Positions 43,523 through 52,580 of a stretch of 64,000 nt of DNA are shown here, one piece after another (the stretch's first letter is position 1; each line of letters begins with the position of its first letter). Both the position numbers and the translations under genes were made by a program. Under the pieces are notes generated by a model. It was not told the DNA's origin. It did no database searches and worked only from the letters and a program-made list of their open reading frames with translations. The DNA comes from Afifellaceae bacterium (GTDB lineage Bacteria > Pseudomonadota > Alphaproteobacteria > Rhizobiales > Afifellaceae). The stretch lies in the NCBI GenBank assembly GCA_028284625.1, contig JANQRH010000008.1, positions 124,001 through 188,000 on the forward strand, in the 5' to 3' direction.

Positions 43523-44620
43523 TCAGGCGTCGACCGGTTCGCGCGCTTTCGTGTTGGTGCGAATGCGCTGGTCCCGGCCGTCGAAAAGGTGGCAGAGCTC
43601 GCCGGGCAGCGTCAGGTGGATCGTCTCGCCGCCGTGATAGTCGCGCTCGCCGACGGCGCGGACCGTGATCATGCCGACATCGGGCACGTCGACGTAAAGA
43701 AACGCGTCGGAGCCGAGCTGCTCCTCAACGAGGATGGTGCCCTGCCAGTCACCGGATTCGTGCGAATATCTCAGATGCTCGGGTCTTATGCCGAGCGTCA
43801 TTTTGGGGGCCATATCGTCCTGCGCCAGGCCGGGTACCGAAATCTCCGTGCCGTCGCAGAGTTTCACGCGCCCGTCGGACCCGGGGCCGGCGTCGACGAA
43901 ATTCATCTTCGGCGAGCCGATGAAGCCGGCGACGAATTTGTTGCTGGGATAGTCGTAAAGCTTGACCGGCGTGTCGTATTGCTCAACACGCCCGGCGTTA
44001 AGCACGACGATCCGGTCGGCCATGGTCATCGCTTCCACCTGATCGTGAGTGACGTAGACCATCGTCGTATCGAGGGATTTGTGCAGACGGATGAGCTCAA
44101 TCCGCATCTGGACGCGCAGGGCGGCGTCGAGGTTCGATAATGGCTCGTCAAACAGGAACGCCGTCGGGTTGCGGACGATGGCGCGGCCGATGGCGACCCG
44201 TTGCTGCTGGCCGCCGGAAAGCTCGCGCGGCTTGCGGCCCAGCAAGTCCAGCATGTCGAGCGTCTGGGCGGCGGTCTCGACCTTCTGTTTGATCTCCGCC
44301 TTGGGCAGTCCGGCAATGCGCAGGCCGAAGCCGATATTGTCGCGCACGCTGATATGGGGAAACAGCGCATAGGACTGGAAGACCATGGCCAGGCCGCGCG
44401 ACGAGGGCTTGTCGTGGCTGACATCCCGATCGTCGATGATGACCTGACCGCCGGTAAGCTCTTCCAGCCCGGTGATCAGCCGGAGCAAGGTCGACTTGCC
44501 GCATCCCGATGGGCCGACAAAAACGACGAACTCGCCGTTCTCGATCTCCAGGCTCACATCGTCGATGACGGTGACGTCGCCGAACTTCTTGACGACGTCC
44601 TTCAGGGCGATCTTACCCAT
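43523..44620 (-). CDS. Carbohydrate ABC importer ATPase (UgpC/MalK-like, CUT1)
   Basis: A 365-residue ATPase with Walker [10 protein letters not shown] (~residues 36-44), signature LSGGQQQRV, Walker [13 protein letters not shown] and switch His in [12 protein letters not shown]-terminal TOBE/regulatory region follows (~240-350, [11 protein letters not shown]). It energises the MalF/MalG-like permeases encoded upstream on the same strand. It overlaps the 3-epimerase gene by 8 bases. Confidence 0.92.
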   Translation of the reverse strand: MGKIALKDVVKKFGDVTVIDDVSLEIENGEFVVFVGPSGCGKSTLLRLITGLEELTGGQVIIDDRDVSHDKPSSRGLAMVFQSYALFPHISVRDNIGFGLRIAGLPKAEIKQKVETAAQTLDMLDLLGRKPRELSGGQQQRVAIGRAIVRNPTAFLFDEPLSNLDAALRVQMRIELIRLHKSLDTTMVYVTHDQVEAMTMADRIVVLNAGRVEQYDTPVKLYDYPSNKFVAGFIGSPKMNFVDAGPGSDGRVKLCDGTEISVPGLAQDDMAPKMTLGIRPEHLRYSHESGDWQGTILVEEQLGSDAFLYVDVPDVGMITVRAVGERDYHGGETIHLTLPGELCHLFDGRDQRIRTNTKAREPVDA

Positions 44621-45521
44621 CGCGTGCTCCTGCGGCCGCCGTCTGCTTCACCAACCCGTCGACTTTACGTGCGGCGTGCAGATGCGCCGTCGTGAACTGA
44701 AAAGCGTGGCGGCACAGATCTTCGCCGTCGGACCACAGATTGCGCCAAATCCCGAGCATGCTTGAAAGCTGCGGATTCACGACCTCGGAGCTGAAGGATT
44801 CAAACACGATCGGCCCGCCATAGCCAATGCGCGCGAGGCTCCTGAAAATGCCGTCAAAGTCGATGGAGCCGCTGCCGAGATAGCCACGATGCGATTCGCC
44901 GATGTGGAAGTAGCCGAGCCGGTCGCCGGTCTCCATGATGGCGTGCGCGGAATCGGCTTCCTCGATGTTCATGTGATAGGTGTCGAGATGCACTTTGACG
45001 TTCTTCGCGCCCACGCGGTCGCAGAGCGCGACGCCTTGGGCGGCCGTGTTGAGGACATTCGATTCATAGCGGTTCACGACCTCAAGGCCGATTTCGATGC
45101 CGAGGCCTTCGGCGTGTGCACAGACGCGCCGCAGGATGTCGGCACTCTGGTCGATGGCGGCGTCGGTTGCGGGCTCCATGTATTTCTTCATCGCCGAATG
45201 GATGACCCCGCAGACATGCGTGGCGCCGATCTCATTGGCGAGCGTGACGACCGTCTTCAGATGCGTCTCGCCGCGCTGAGCAATGTCGGGATCGGAGCTG
45301 GTGATGTCGTTGGTCGGGTCGAGTCCAAGCGAAACCGTCGCCGCGATGCTGGCCTCCTGAAGTACGCGACGCGTCATGGCGGTGTCGATCGCCGAGGTGT
45401 CCAACATCGGTATCTCGACCAGGTCGTATCCGAGCCGTGCGCTTCCCTCGATGGCGGTTCGTGCTTCCGCCTCGCTCCAGCCGCCGACCCAGCTTAAGGC
45501 ATGTACGCCGATCTTGTTCAT
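44613..45521 (-). CDS. Ketose 3-epimerase (D-tagatose/D-psicose 3-epimerase family)
   Basis: A 302-residue TIM-barrel sugar epimerase. As recalled from the Pseudomonas cichorii D-tagatose 3-epimerase, the Mn ligands are Glu152, Asp185, His211 and Glu246; here Glu147, Asp180, His206 and Glu241 match with a constant offset of 5, and the substrate residues Glu153 and Arg212 also fit. Motifs are [16 protein letters not shown] and [15 protein letters not shown]. The enzyme interconverts ketoses at C3 (for example D-ribulose with D-xylulose). With a ribitol dehydrogenase-like enzyme and a xylulokinase-like kinase in the same operon, that reaction is the attractive assignment. Confidence 0.88.
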   Translation of the reverse strand: MNKIGVHALSWVGGWSEAEARTAIEGSARLGYDLVEIPMLDTSAIDTAMTRRVLQEASIAATVSLGLDPTNDITSSDPDIAQRGETHLKTVVTLANEIGATHVCGVIHSAMKKYMEPATDAAIDQSADILRRVCAHAEGLGIEIGLEVVNRYESNVLNTAAQGVALCDRVGAKNVKVHLDTYHMNIEEADSAHAIMETGDRLGYFHIGESHRGYLGSGSIDFDGIFRSLARIGYGGPIVFESFSSEVVNPQLSSMLGIWRNLWSDGEDLCRHAFQFTTAHLHAARKVDGLVKQTAAAGARDG

Positions 45522-45572
45522 GTCTCTCCCTCGGTTGGCTCACCGATCAATGTTTCGCCTCAGTGCTTCATC

Positions 45573-46391
45573 TCAATGCTTCACTGCGCCCATGGTCAGA
45601 CCGGACACGATGTGTCGCTGCATCAAGAGGGTGAAGATCACCGGCGGCAGGATCTGGATCACGGTCGCTGCGGAGATCAGCTCCCAATAGGTCTTCGTCA
45701 CAGTGGAGAAGGCGGAGATCACGACCGGGAATGTCTTGGCTTCACGCGTCGTCAGGAACAGCGCCAGAAGCAATTCGTTCCACGCGAAGATAAAGACGAA
45801 CGTCGCGACGGTCGCGATGCCGCTCCTGGCGAGCGGCAGGGCGACGATCCAGAACGTCTGAAACCAGGAACAGCCTTCAACCCGCGCCGCCTCGATGATC
45901 TCCTTGGGGATGTTGCGGAAGAACGACATCGCCACCCAGATCGCGAAGGGCAGGTTGAAGCCCGCATAAACGATGATCAGCGTCGGCAGCGTGTCGAGCA
46001 TCCCCACCGTGTTGAACACGATGAACAGGGGAACGGCCGCGGCGATCGGCGGCATCATGCGCGTGCTCAGAATCCAGTCCGCCAAGAGGTGCCGCCCGCG
46101 GAAGCCGAAGTTTACGAGCGCGAAGGCGGCCGGTAGCGCGAAGCACATGCACAGCACCGTCGCGCCGAGCGTCACGATGATGGAATTGCGCAGGAACTGC
46201 CAATTCTCCGTCAGAAGCAGCACGTAGTTTTCCAGATAGCTGAAGTCGGGCAGCCAGACCGGCGGGATCGCGTAGATGTCGTTGATGGTCTTGAAGGAGG
46301 CCATCACCATCCACAGGATCGGCAGGGTGAAGAACAGCACGATGAAGGCTGCCGCGAAGAGCGCGATATATTGGCTGCGCCGCCTAGTCAT
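45573..46391 (-). CDS. Carbohydrate ABC importer permease (MalG-like, CUT1)
   Basis: A 272-residue permease with six membrane segments. The ATPase-contact EAA loop is EAARVEGCSWFQTFWIVALP, and the protein ends AVKH. It overlaps the MalF-like gene by 8 bases and precedes the epimerase gene by 51 bases. Confidence 0.9.
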   Translation of the reverse strand: MTRRRSQYIALFAAAFIVLFFTLPILWMVMASFKTINDIYAIPPVWLPDFSYLENYVLLLTENWQFLRNSIIVTLGATVLCMCFALPAAFALVNFGFRGRHLLADWILSTRMMPPIAAAVPLFIVFNTVGMLDTLPTLIIVYAGFNLPFAIWVAMSFFRNIPKEIIEAARVEGCSWFQTFWIVALPLARSGIATVATFVFIFAWNELLLALFLTTREAKTFPVVISAFSTVTKTYWELISAATVIQILPPVIFTLLMQRHIVSGLTMGAVKH

Positions 46392-47310
46392 TCTGCAATC
46401 TCCGCAGGTAGTTCACCGAGATCGTCGTCACGATGATGCTGATCAGGAGGATGATCACGGCCGCCGCCGATCCGTAGCCGACCTGAAAGAAGCTGAAGCT
46501 CTGCCGATAGGCGAAATAGGTGATGAGCTCGGTGGAATCGCCGGGGCCGCCGCGGGTGGTGACGTAGACCAGGTCGAAGAGCTTGAGATTATCGATCACC
46601 CTCAAGATCACGCCGACCAGGATCACATCGCGAATGGCGGGGAGTTCGATCCAGCGCGCGACGTGGTACCATTTGGCGTTCTCCAGTTCCGCGGCTTCGT
46701 ACAGCGACGGGGGGATGGAGACGAGGCCGGCGAGCATGAGCAGCATCATGAACGGCGTCCATTGCCATGCATTGATGGCGATGACCGTCGGCAGCGCCAC
46801 CGCCGGATCGCCGAACCAGGTGACGGGGTCCACACCGACCTGCGACAGCAGATAGTTTGCGATGCCGAGCGTCGGGTTCAGGATGTATCCAAAGATCAGG
46901 CCAACGCAGATCGGCGTGATCATCATCGGCAGGATGGCGACGGAGCGCAGCACCTGGCCGGCGCGCATGTCGCGGATGCTCAAGAAGACCTTGGCGAAGG
47001 TGAAGCCGAGGATCAGCTCGATGCCGATCGATGACAGCGTCAGGAATGCGGTGTTCTGGATGGATTTCAGAAAGGTCGGGTCGGTGAGAAGGTCTTTGTA
47101 GTTCTCAAGCCCGACATAAAACTTTCGGTCGAGACGCGTCAGTTTGGCCTGAAAGAGGCTGAGATAGACGGAATAAACGAATGGAATGATGCTGAGACAG
47201 AACAGGTAGATAACGGCTGGAACGATGAAGAGCAGCTTGGCTGTTCGTTCCGTGTCGACGCGTTGCCGTTGCGGAAGCGACCCGGCGAGTGTCCCGGAAA
47301 TATCGGTCAT
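46384..47310 (-). CDS. Carbohydrate ABC importer permease (MalF-like, CUT1)
   Basis: A 308-residue permease with six membrane segments. The EAA loop is YEAAELENAKWYHVARWIEL. The Gly that normally follows the first acidic part of the loop is replaced (AAELENA), an uncommon variant. Start at ATG 47310 with GGTGGA upstream; the upstream in-frame start adds 12 residues without a ribosome site. A 173-base gap containing a hairpin separates it from the binding-protein gene. Confidence 0.88.
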   Translation of the reverse strand: MTDISGTLAGSLPQRQRVDTERTAKLLFIVPAVIYLFCLSIIPFVYSVYLSLFQAKLTRLDRKFYVGLENYKDLLTDPTFLKSIQNTAFLTLSSIGIELILGFTFAKVFLSIRDMRAGQVLRSVAILPMMITPICVGLIFGYILNPTLGIANYLLSQVGVDPVTWFGDPAVALPTVIAINAWQWTPFMMLLMLAGLVSIPPSLYEAAELENAKWYHVARWIELPAIRDVILVGVILRVIDNLKLFDLVYVTTRGGPGDSTELITYFAYRQSFSFFQVGYGSAAAVIILLISIIVTTISVNYLRRLQND

Positions 47311-47460
47311 GGTTCCACCCGACAGGCTCTTGGCGCGCACTCTCACTTAAACCGGTTCGACAGATCAAGTGCGGCTGACGGGAAGGGCCGGAGGCCCCTC
47401 CCTGGGAGGACGCGCGGCAGGATTCTGCCTGCGCCGGTTGTCCTCGTTTAGAGCGTCATC

Positions 47461-47477
47461 GCGTTTCGCAGAAACGC
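47461..47477 (-). terminator. Intercistronic hairpin after the CUT1 binding-protein gene
   Basis: GCGTTTC-GCA-GAAACGC, a perfect 7-bp stem with a 3-base loop, starting 6 bases beyond the binding-protein stop. A second short inverted repeat GGCAG-GATT-CTGCC is at 47416-47429. Neither has a strong T-tract in the leftward direction, so partial termination or mRNA protection is likely. Confidence 0.5.
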
Positions 47478-47483
47478 CATGCA

Positions 47484-48824
47484 CTATTCGATGTACCCCG
47501 CGCGCTGAAGCATGCGCGTGATGGTCTCGTTGGCGGCGTCCATGGCCTCTTGCGGCGTCGCCTCGCCGGTGATGGCCCGGTTCACCTCAAAGCCCAACGC
47601 ATCGATCATCTCGAACGTGTAGGCATGGCGCGGCCGCAGCTCCTGCCACGCCAGCTTGGCGGACTCGTAAAGCGTCGGCACCCATGGCTGCGCAGCAATG
47701 ATCTCCGGATCCTGCATCGCCGAATGGCGGCTTGGCGGCCCGCCGGCGAGCACGAAGGTCTTGTGCGTGTCGGGATGCGCAAACCACTTCATGTAATCCC
47801 ACGCTGCGTCCTTCTTGCCGGAATGCTGGTTGATGCACATCACCCAGCCGCCGACCGGCGGAACCGCAGTGGCGCCTTCAGCATGCGGGAACAGCGCGAC
47901 GTCGAAGACATCCTTCACCTTGGAGATCTTCGGGTCGCTGAACAGCGGCGTGCGGACGGACCAATTGTTGATCATCGCAACCTTGCCCTGCGTGAACGCA
48001 TTGGCGCGGTCATCCCAGGCGAACTGCTCCACGCCCGGCGGGCCGTAAGGAACCATGTCCCTGAAGAACTGGATCATCTCCACGGCTTTGGGCGAGTTGA
48101 AGAGCGGTGTCTGATCGGCGTAGGCGTCTTCGGAGCCCGGGAAATTGCTCTCCCAGGGCTTGCCGCCAGCAGAGTAGATCCACTCAAAGAACTGCTGACC
48201 GGCCGGCGAACCGCGCTGGAAGTTCATCGCCATGCCGGCGACGTCGGGATGGTCTGGGCTTTCGGCGAAGAACTTGGCCGCGGCCATCAACTCATCAAAG
48301 GTCTTCGGCACTTCGAGCCCGGCCTCTTCAAAGAGGTCCTTGCGATAGTGCAGCATGTGCCAGTAGCCAGCGATCGGCAGGCATTGCAGCTTGCCTTCCC
48401 ACACGGCCTGGCCGGCGAAGGATTCAATGTAATCGTCCATCGCCATGATTTCCGGGTCCTCGGCGGCGACCCGGTCTTCGACCGGTTCCACACAGCCGGC
48501 CTCGACGAACTCGCCGATCCAGATGCCGTCCACGAACAGAACGTCGTACTGATCGTCAGACTGCGAGCACCCGAGAATCTGCTTCTCGTGAAGCGGATCG
48601 TAGCCGAAGCCTTCGATCGTTACGCTGGCGCCGGTGACGCCTTCAAAGGTCGGGCTGATTTCCTTCAGCGAGTCGATAAACGGGTCCTGGATAACCTGGA
48701 CGCGAAGATCGACACCGCTATGGTCGCCGAGCTCGGTGCTCCAATCGACAGCGCCGGCCGTCGTCGCCAAAGCGGCTAACGCGATCGCCGATGTCGCGAT
48801 TTTGAGACTTTTTCGTCCTTTCAT
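47484..48824 (-). CDS. Carbohydrate ABC importer periplasmic binding protein (CUT1)
   Basis: A 446-residue family 1 extracellular sugar/polyol-binding protein. The signal peptide is residues ~1-25 (ending TTAGA). Features are YDVLFVDGIWIGEFVEAG and HYRKDLFEEAGLEVPKTFDEL. Start at ATG 48824, with GGGAGAAAG upstream; the longer frame lacks a signal-like N-terminus. It is the first importer gene after the LacI regulator. The operon content points to ribitol or a similar pentitol. Confidence 0.9.
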   Translation of the reverse strand: MKGRKSLKIATSAIALAALATTAGAVDWSTELGDHSGVDLRVQVIQDPFIDSLKEISPTFEGVTGASVTIEGFGYDPLHEKQILGCSQSDDQYDVLFVDGIWIGEFVEAGCVEPVEDRVAAEDPEIMAMDDYIESFAGQAVWEGKLQCLPIAGYWHMLHYRKDLFEEAGLEVPKTFDELMAAAKFFAESPDHPDVAGMAMNFQRGSPAGQQFFEWIYSAGGKPWESNFPGSEDAYADQTPLFNSPKAVEMIQFFRDMVPYGPPGVEQFAWDDRANAFTQGKVAMINNWSVRTPLFSDPKISKVKDVFDVALFPHAEGATAVPPVGGWVMCINQHSGKKDAAWDYMKWFAHPDTHKTFVLAGGPPSRHSAMQDPEIIAAQPWVPTLYESAKLAWQELRPRHAYTFEMIDALGFEVNRAITGEATPQEAMDAANETITRMLQRAGYIE

Positions 48825-48883
48825 CACTTTCTCCCTGTTGTGGTTCTGCGTCCTTCCCCCAAACAAAGCCACGTCCTTCCTTT

Positions 48884-50026
48884 CTATGTCTTGCGTGCTC
48901 CGTTTCTTTCGCGGCTCTTGCGGCTGCTTTCGTCTTGTTGTTCGTGATCCTGGCCTGCGACCAGCCGGACCTGCTTGCGGCTGTCGCGCTTAGCTGAAGC
49001 CCTGTCGGCAGGTGGCTTGCTGGCCTGTGTCGGCAAGGTTGAGTCGCGGATTGCAAGCGAGCAGAGCAGGACGGCCGATTTCGGCTCGTCGATATTGCCG
49101 GCCATCCGATGCGCCAGCCGGTTCCACGCGGCCCGTGCGATCTCCAGCGTCGGCTGCCGTACGGCCGTCAACGCCGTGTGCCTGGCGCTCATCCAGGGGT
49201 AGTCGTCAAACCCGATCAGCGACACGTCCTCCGGTATCCGGGTGCGTCGCTTTGCCAGACAGGTCAGCGTCGCCAGCGTCGTCATGTTGGTCAAAGCGAG
49301 GATCGCGGTGGGAAGCCTGTTCCGCTCCAGCCAGCGCTCAAGCGTGGTGGCGGCTTCGTCCGGCACCGGGCCGACTTCGACCACCCGCGCAACGCCGCCG
49401 TGCCGCTCAATCTCCTCGCGCGCGCCGTCGTTTCGTTGGCGGATGGCGACCAGCCCCATGTCGGAAGCCACCATCAGCACGTCGCGGTGACCGATTTCGG
49501 CGAGATACTTGCCGGCAATCGCGCCGCCATCGTGATTGTCGATGACCACGCTGTCGGCGAGCGACGTATCGGCAACGCGATCGACCAGGACGAAGGGAAC
49601 TTCGCCCGTCTTGGCGACAAGGTTGTCCGGCACCCTATCGGTGCAGGGGATGACGATCATGCCGGCCGGCTGCCAGGCCATCAGGGCGTTCAGCCGGCTT
49701 CTTTCAATATCGGTGTCGTCGGCGGAATTGCCGACGATGATCTCGTAACCGCTGAGGCGGGCGAGGCTCTCTATCTCTGTAATGATGGAGGTGAAGAAGG
49801 GGTCGGAAAGGTCGGGCACCAAGACGGTGACGACGCGCGTCTTTCCGGTGCGCAGCTGCGATGCCGCGCGGTTGATTTCGTAGCCGAGCTCTTCCGCGGC
49901 CTGACGGACGCGCCGGGCGAGATCGACCGACACGGGCTTGGTGCCGCTCAGAACATTGGACACCGTAGCGGTGGAAACACCCGCTCGATCCGCCACGTCT
50001 TTAATGGATACAGCGCGCCGCGCCAT
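48884..50026 (-). CDS. LacI-family transcriptional regulator
   Basis: A 380-residue regulator. The helix-turn-helix and hinge are at residues ~6-55 (SIKDVADRAGVSTATVSNVL), followed by a periplasmic-binding-protein-like ligand domain (VTVLVPDLSDPFFTSII, LIGFDDYPWM). The start at 50026 has AGGA 9 bases upstream; an ATG two codons earlier is possible. The last ~45 residues form a polar, Arg/Lys/Ser-rich tail (from about PTQASKPPADR) beyond the usual end of the family, an oddity. A perfect operator-like palindrome lies 30 bases upstream, suggesting autoregulation. Confidence 0.9.
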   Translation of the reverse strand: MARRAVSIKDVADRAGVSTATVSNVLSGTKPVSVDLARRVRQAAEELGYEINRAASQLRTGKTRVVTVLVPDLSDPFFTSIITEIESLARLSGYEIIVGNSADDTDIERSRLNALMAWQPAGMIVIPCTDRVPDNLVAKTGEVPFVLVDRVADTSLADSVVIDNHDGGAIAGKYLAEIGHRDVLMVASDMGLVAIRQRNDGAREEIERHGGVARVVEVGPVPDEAATTLERWLERNRLPTAILALTNMTTLATLTCLAKRRTRIPEDVSLIGFDDYPWMSARHTALTAVRQPTLEIARAAWNRLAHRMAGNIDEPKSAVLLCSLAIRDSTLPTQASKPPADRASAKRDSRKQVRLVAGQDHEQQDESSRKSRERNGARKT

Positions 50027-50055
50027 CGGCATGCGTCCTGGCTTGAGCCGAACTG

Positions 50056-50073
50056 CTGTTAATCGATTAACAG
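50056..50073. promoter_or_regulatory. LacI-type operator, perfect 18-bp palindrome
   Basis: CTGTTAATCGATTAACAG is fully self-complementary with a central CG, the classical form of LacI/PurR-family operators. It lies 30-47 bases upstream of the lacI-type start codon, in the gap after the kinase gene. Binding would repress the regulator gene and the importer/epimerase/dehydrogenase genes downstream. I found no second copy upstream of the kinase. Confidence 0.8.
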
Positions 50074-50175
50074 AAAGTGCCAAGTTTGGCCAGCATGGGT
50101 GCTTGCGACCGAATGCCGCCATGCGGCTCGGCGCTGCGTTTTCCGGCGGTCGGTTTTGGATGGGCGGCGACTCAA

Positions 50176-51678
50176 TCATTGCACGAGCGCGTCCAGATCG
50201 TCGTAGAGCGCCTGGCTGTGACCGTAGAGCTTGTCGAAGACCGGCTGCATGCGGCGATAAGTTTCCGCCCATGCCGGATCCGGCGCGATCTCCTCTGAAT
50301 AGCCGACATGCGCGCTGGCCGCGTCCTCCACTGAGGAGAACCGGCCGAGCGCCAGTCCCGCCATGATCGCACAGCCAACAATGCTGCACTCCGCCTCCTG
50401 TGGCACGAGGATCGGTACGTCGTAGGCGCTTGCTTTGATCTTCAGCCAAAGCGGCGTTCGGACGCCGCCGCCGGAGGCGACGATTCTTTCCAGCCGTCTG
50501 CCGGAGGCGTCTTCCATAATGGCGATATGACGCTTGACGCCGAACGACACGCCTTCAAGCACGGCGCGATGCAGATGGGCGAGGCCATGGCCTGCGCCGA
50601 TGCCGAAGAACTGCGCGCGCGCGTTGCGATGCGCACCGAAACGTTCGCCGGCGAGGTAAGGCATGAACAAGAGGCCGTCGGCGCCGGCGGGAGCCTCCTC
50701 CGCCTTGGCGACGATCTCGTCATAGGAGAGCGTCTTCTCGTGGAAGGCGCGCCGCGCCCAGCGCATGCCGTCACCGCCGGTTTCAAGCAGCATAAAGGCG
50801 CCCCATGCGCCTTCCACGGTGCCGACATTGGAGATGGCTGGATCGAGCAGCGGCTCGTCTGCGATCACGGTCACGATGCAGGATGTCCCGATCATCTCCG
50901 AGCCGAGCCCCGCGCGACAGACACCGGAGCCCAGAAGCCCGACCGGATAATCGCCGCCGCCAACCAGGACCGGCGTGCCTTCCGCCAATCCGGTCTCGCG
51001 TGCGGCGTGCTGTGTGACCGTGCCAAGCACATCGAGCGGGCTGCGGATGGAGGGAAGAATGCGCCTTTCCAATTCCAGGCGCTCGCACATCTCGTCCGAC
51101 CAGTCGCCGGTCTGCGGATCCATCAGAAAACTTGCGGCGGCCTCGGTGCGATCCATTGTGACTTCACCGGTGAGCCGGAAGTTGATGTAGTCCTTGGGCA
51201 TCAGGACGTGCGCGGCGTGCTGATAAGCTTCGCCGTCGTGGTCGCGTATCCATTGCAGCTTGAAGGCGGGCCAGGCCGGTGTCGGCGGATTGCCGGTCTT
51301 TGCAAGATAGCCCTCCGGCGCGTTCTTCGCCTCAAACGCCGTGACCAGCTCCACCGTACGCTTGTCGTTCCACAACGGCACGGCTTCGCGGGTGAGCTGA
51401 CCGGCCTCGTCGATCAGAACGGTTCCATGCATCTGTCCGCAAGCGGCGACGGCCTCAATCCGCGTGTGTGCGTCGGGCACCTCGTCAAGCACAGAGCGAA
51501 TGGAGGCGACTGTGCCCTCCCACCACTCGGCTGGGCGCTGCTCCGACCAGCCGAAGGCGGGGACGATCTGCTCGTGCTCGCGCGCCGCGATTGCCTCGAT
51601 CCGGCCGGAGGCGTCGACAAGCGCCGCCCGGGCGCTGCCGGTTCCGACATCTATGGCAAGCGTAAGCGCTCCGCTCAT
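50176..51678 (-). CDS. FGGY-family carbohydrate kinase, xylulokinase-like
   Basis: A 500-residue sugar kinase of the actin/hexokinase fold. Motifs are AIDVGTGSARAALVD (ATP loop, N-terminus), CGQMHGTVLIDE (typical of xylulokinase) and GGGDYPVGLLGSG with the catalytic Asp. The length fits XylB. It would phosphorylate D-xylulose, or D-ribulose or another ketose. It precedes the LacI gene by 149 bases on the same strand and probably belongs to the same leftward unit. Confidence 0.87.
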   Translation of the reverse strand: MSGALTLAIDVGTGSARAALVDASGRIEAIAAREHEQIVPAFGWSEQRPAEWWEGTVASIRSVLDEVPDAHTRIEAVAACGQMHGTVLIDEAGQLTREAVPLWNDKRTVELVTAFEAKNAPEGYLAKTGNPPTPAWPAFKLQWIRDHDGEAYQHAAHVLMPKDYINFRLTGEVTMDRTEAAASFLMDPQTGDWSDEMCERLELERRILPSIRSPLDVLGTVTQHAARETGLAEGTPVLVGGGDYPVGLLGSGVCRAGLGSEMIGTSCIVTVIADEPLLDPAISNVGTVEGAWGAFMLLETGGDGMRWARRAFHEKTLSYDEIVAKAEEAPAGADGLLFMPYLAGERFGAHRNARAQFFGIGAGHGLAHLHRAVLEGVSFGVKRHIAIMEDASGRRLERIVASGGGVRTPLWLKIKASAYDVPILVPQEAECSIVGCAIMAGLALGRFSSVEDAASAHVGYSEEIAPDPAWAETYRRMQPVFDKLYGHSQALYDDLDALVQ

Positions 51679-51932
51679 CGGTGCGTGATCCCGATGCTGA
51701 TTGGCGGGACGTCCTCCAACCGCAATCAGCTTTTCTTGGCAGCTTTGTTGGCAGCGGGGCCGCCGGTCGGCCCGAAGCCATTCCCGTTAAGGACGTAACT
51801 TCAATACGAATGCCATCTCTGTCAATCCGTATTTCTACGGGTAGGTAGTGTTATCTTGCCCTTTTTGCGATCATTGAACCCAAGTTACGCTTCGTGTATG
51901 TAATTCTGCTACATATTGCGGAGCTGGATGAA
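51679..51932. promoter_or_regulatory. Divergent promoter region between the kinase and phosphoglucose isomerase genes
   Basis: This 254-base gap holds no gene. It contains a loose inverted repeat AATACG (51803-51808)/CGTATT (51828-51833) and, close to the rightward start codon, a TGTA-N7-TACA palindrome listed separately. It must carry promoters for both directions, but I cannot place confident -35/-10 boxes. Confidence 0.5.
51899..51913 (+). promoter_or_regulatory. RpiR/HexR-type operator TGTA-N7-TACA
   Basis: TGTAATTCTGCTACA resembles the HexR consensus TGTARTWWWAYTACA in arms, length and spacing, and extends to TATGTA-N7-TACATA (51897-51915). It lies 20 bases before the start of an operon that contains an Eda-type aldolase and ends with an RpiR regulator. 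HexR-type proteins elsewhere repress eda. Binding here is inferred. Confidence 0.65.
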
Positions 51933-52580
51933 ATGAATCTGCCTGAGCCTATACGCTGTGAGATCGCCGTAGACGCCGGCACGATGTCCGGCGGCAACGG
52001 CTCCTATTCCAAGCGCCTCAGCGAGCTTGCCGGGCTTTATCGCGACCGCGACGCCTTCGATGCACTGCTGGCGGAGAACGGCGACCGGATCGTTTATGAC
52101 GTCAACGACTATCGCCCCTCAGCTGCCGCCGGCGATCTGATCTTCGGACTGACGCGCATGAGCCCGGGGAGGGTCGGGGCTGAATACTTTCTGACGCGCG
52201 GGCACATCCACGCGCGCGCCGACCGGCCTGAAATCTACTACGGGCAGAAGGGCACCGGCCTGATGCAGATGGAATCCCCAACGGGCGAGACGAGCATCAT
52301 CGAAATCCAGCCGCAGACCATCTGCTACGTCCCGCCGTTCTGGATTCATCGCTCCATTAATGTCGGCGACGACGACCTCGTCATGGTTTTCAGCTACCCG
52401 GCCGATTCCGGTCAGGATTACGGGATCATCGAAAAGTCGGGCGGCATGCGCCATCGCGTGATGGCGACAGCGGATGGCGGCTGGGAGCTCGTGGAGAATG
52501 CCGACTACGTGCCGCGCTCGCCGGAGGCGGCGCGCGCCATCTTTGAGAACGCCGCGAATATGGAGGCGCACAGTGCCTGA
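51933..52580 (+). CDS. Cupin-type glucose-6-phosphate isomerase
   Basis: A 215-residue single-domain cupin isomerase that interconverts glucose 6-phosphate and fructose 6-phosphate in archaea and some bacteria. The metal ligands recalled for the Pyrococcus furiosus enzyme (His88, His90, Glu97, His136) all map with an offset of 3 to His91, His93, Glu100 and His139. The signature TRGHIHARADRPEIYYG is clear. Start at ATG 51933 with GGAG 9 bases upstream. A related sugar phosphate may be the real substrate in this pathway. It overlaps the aldolase gene by 8 bases. Confidence 0.88.
   Translation: MNLPEPIRCEIAVDAGTMSGGNGSYSKRLSELAGLYRDRDAFDALLAENGDRIVYDVNDYRPSAAAGDLIFGLTRMSPGRVGAEYFLTRGHIHARADRPEIYYGQKGTGLMQMESPTGETSIIEIQPQTICYVPPFWIHRSINVGDDDLVMVFSYPADSGQDYGIIEKSGGMRHRVMATADGGWELVENADYVPRSPEAARAIFENAANMEAHSA

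Noticed and set aside
51803-51833. AATACG...CGTATT inverted repeat as an operator of the kinase gene
   Set aside because: Arms are only 6 bp with a 19-base spacer, and no promoter hexamers are placed around it; kept only as a remark on the intergenic region.
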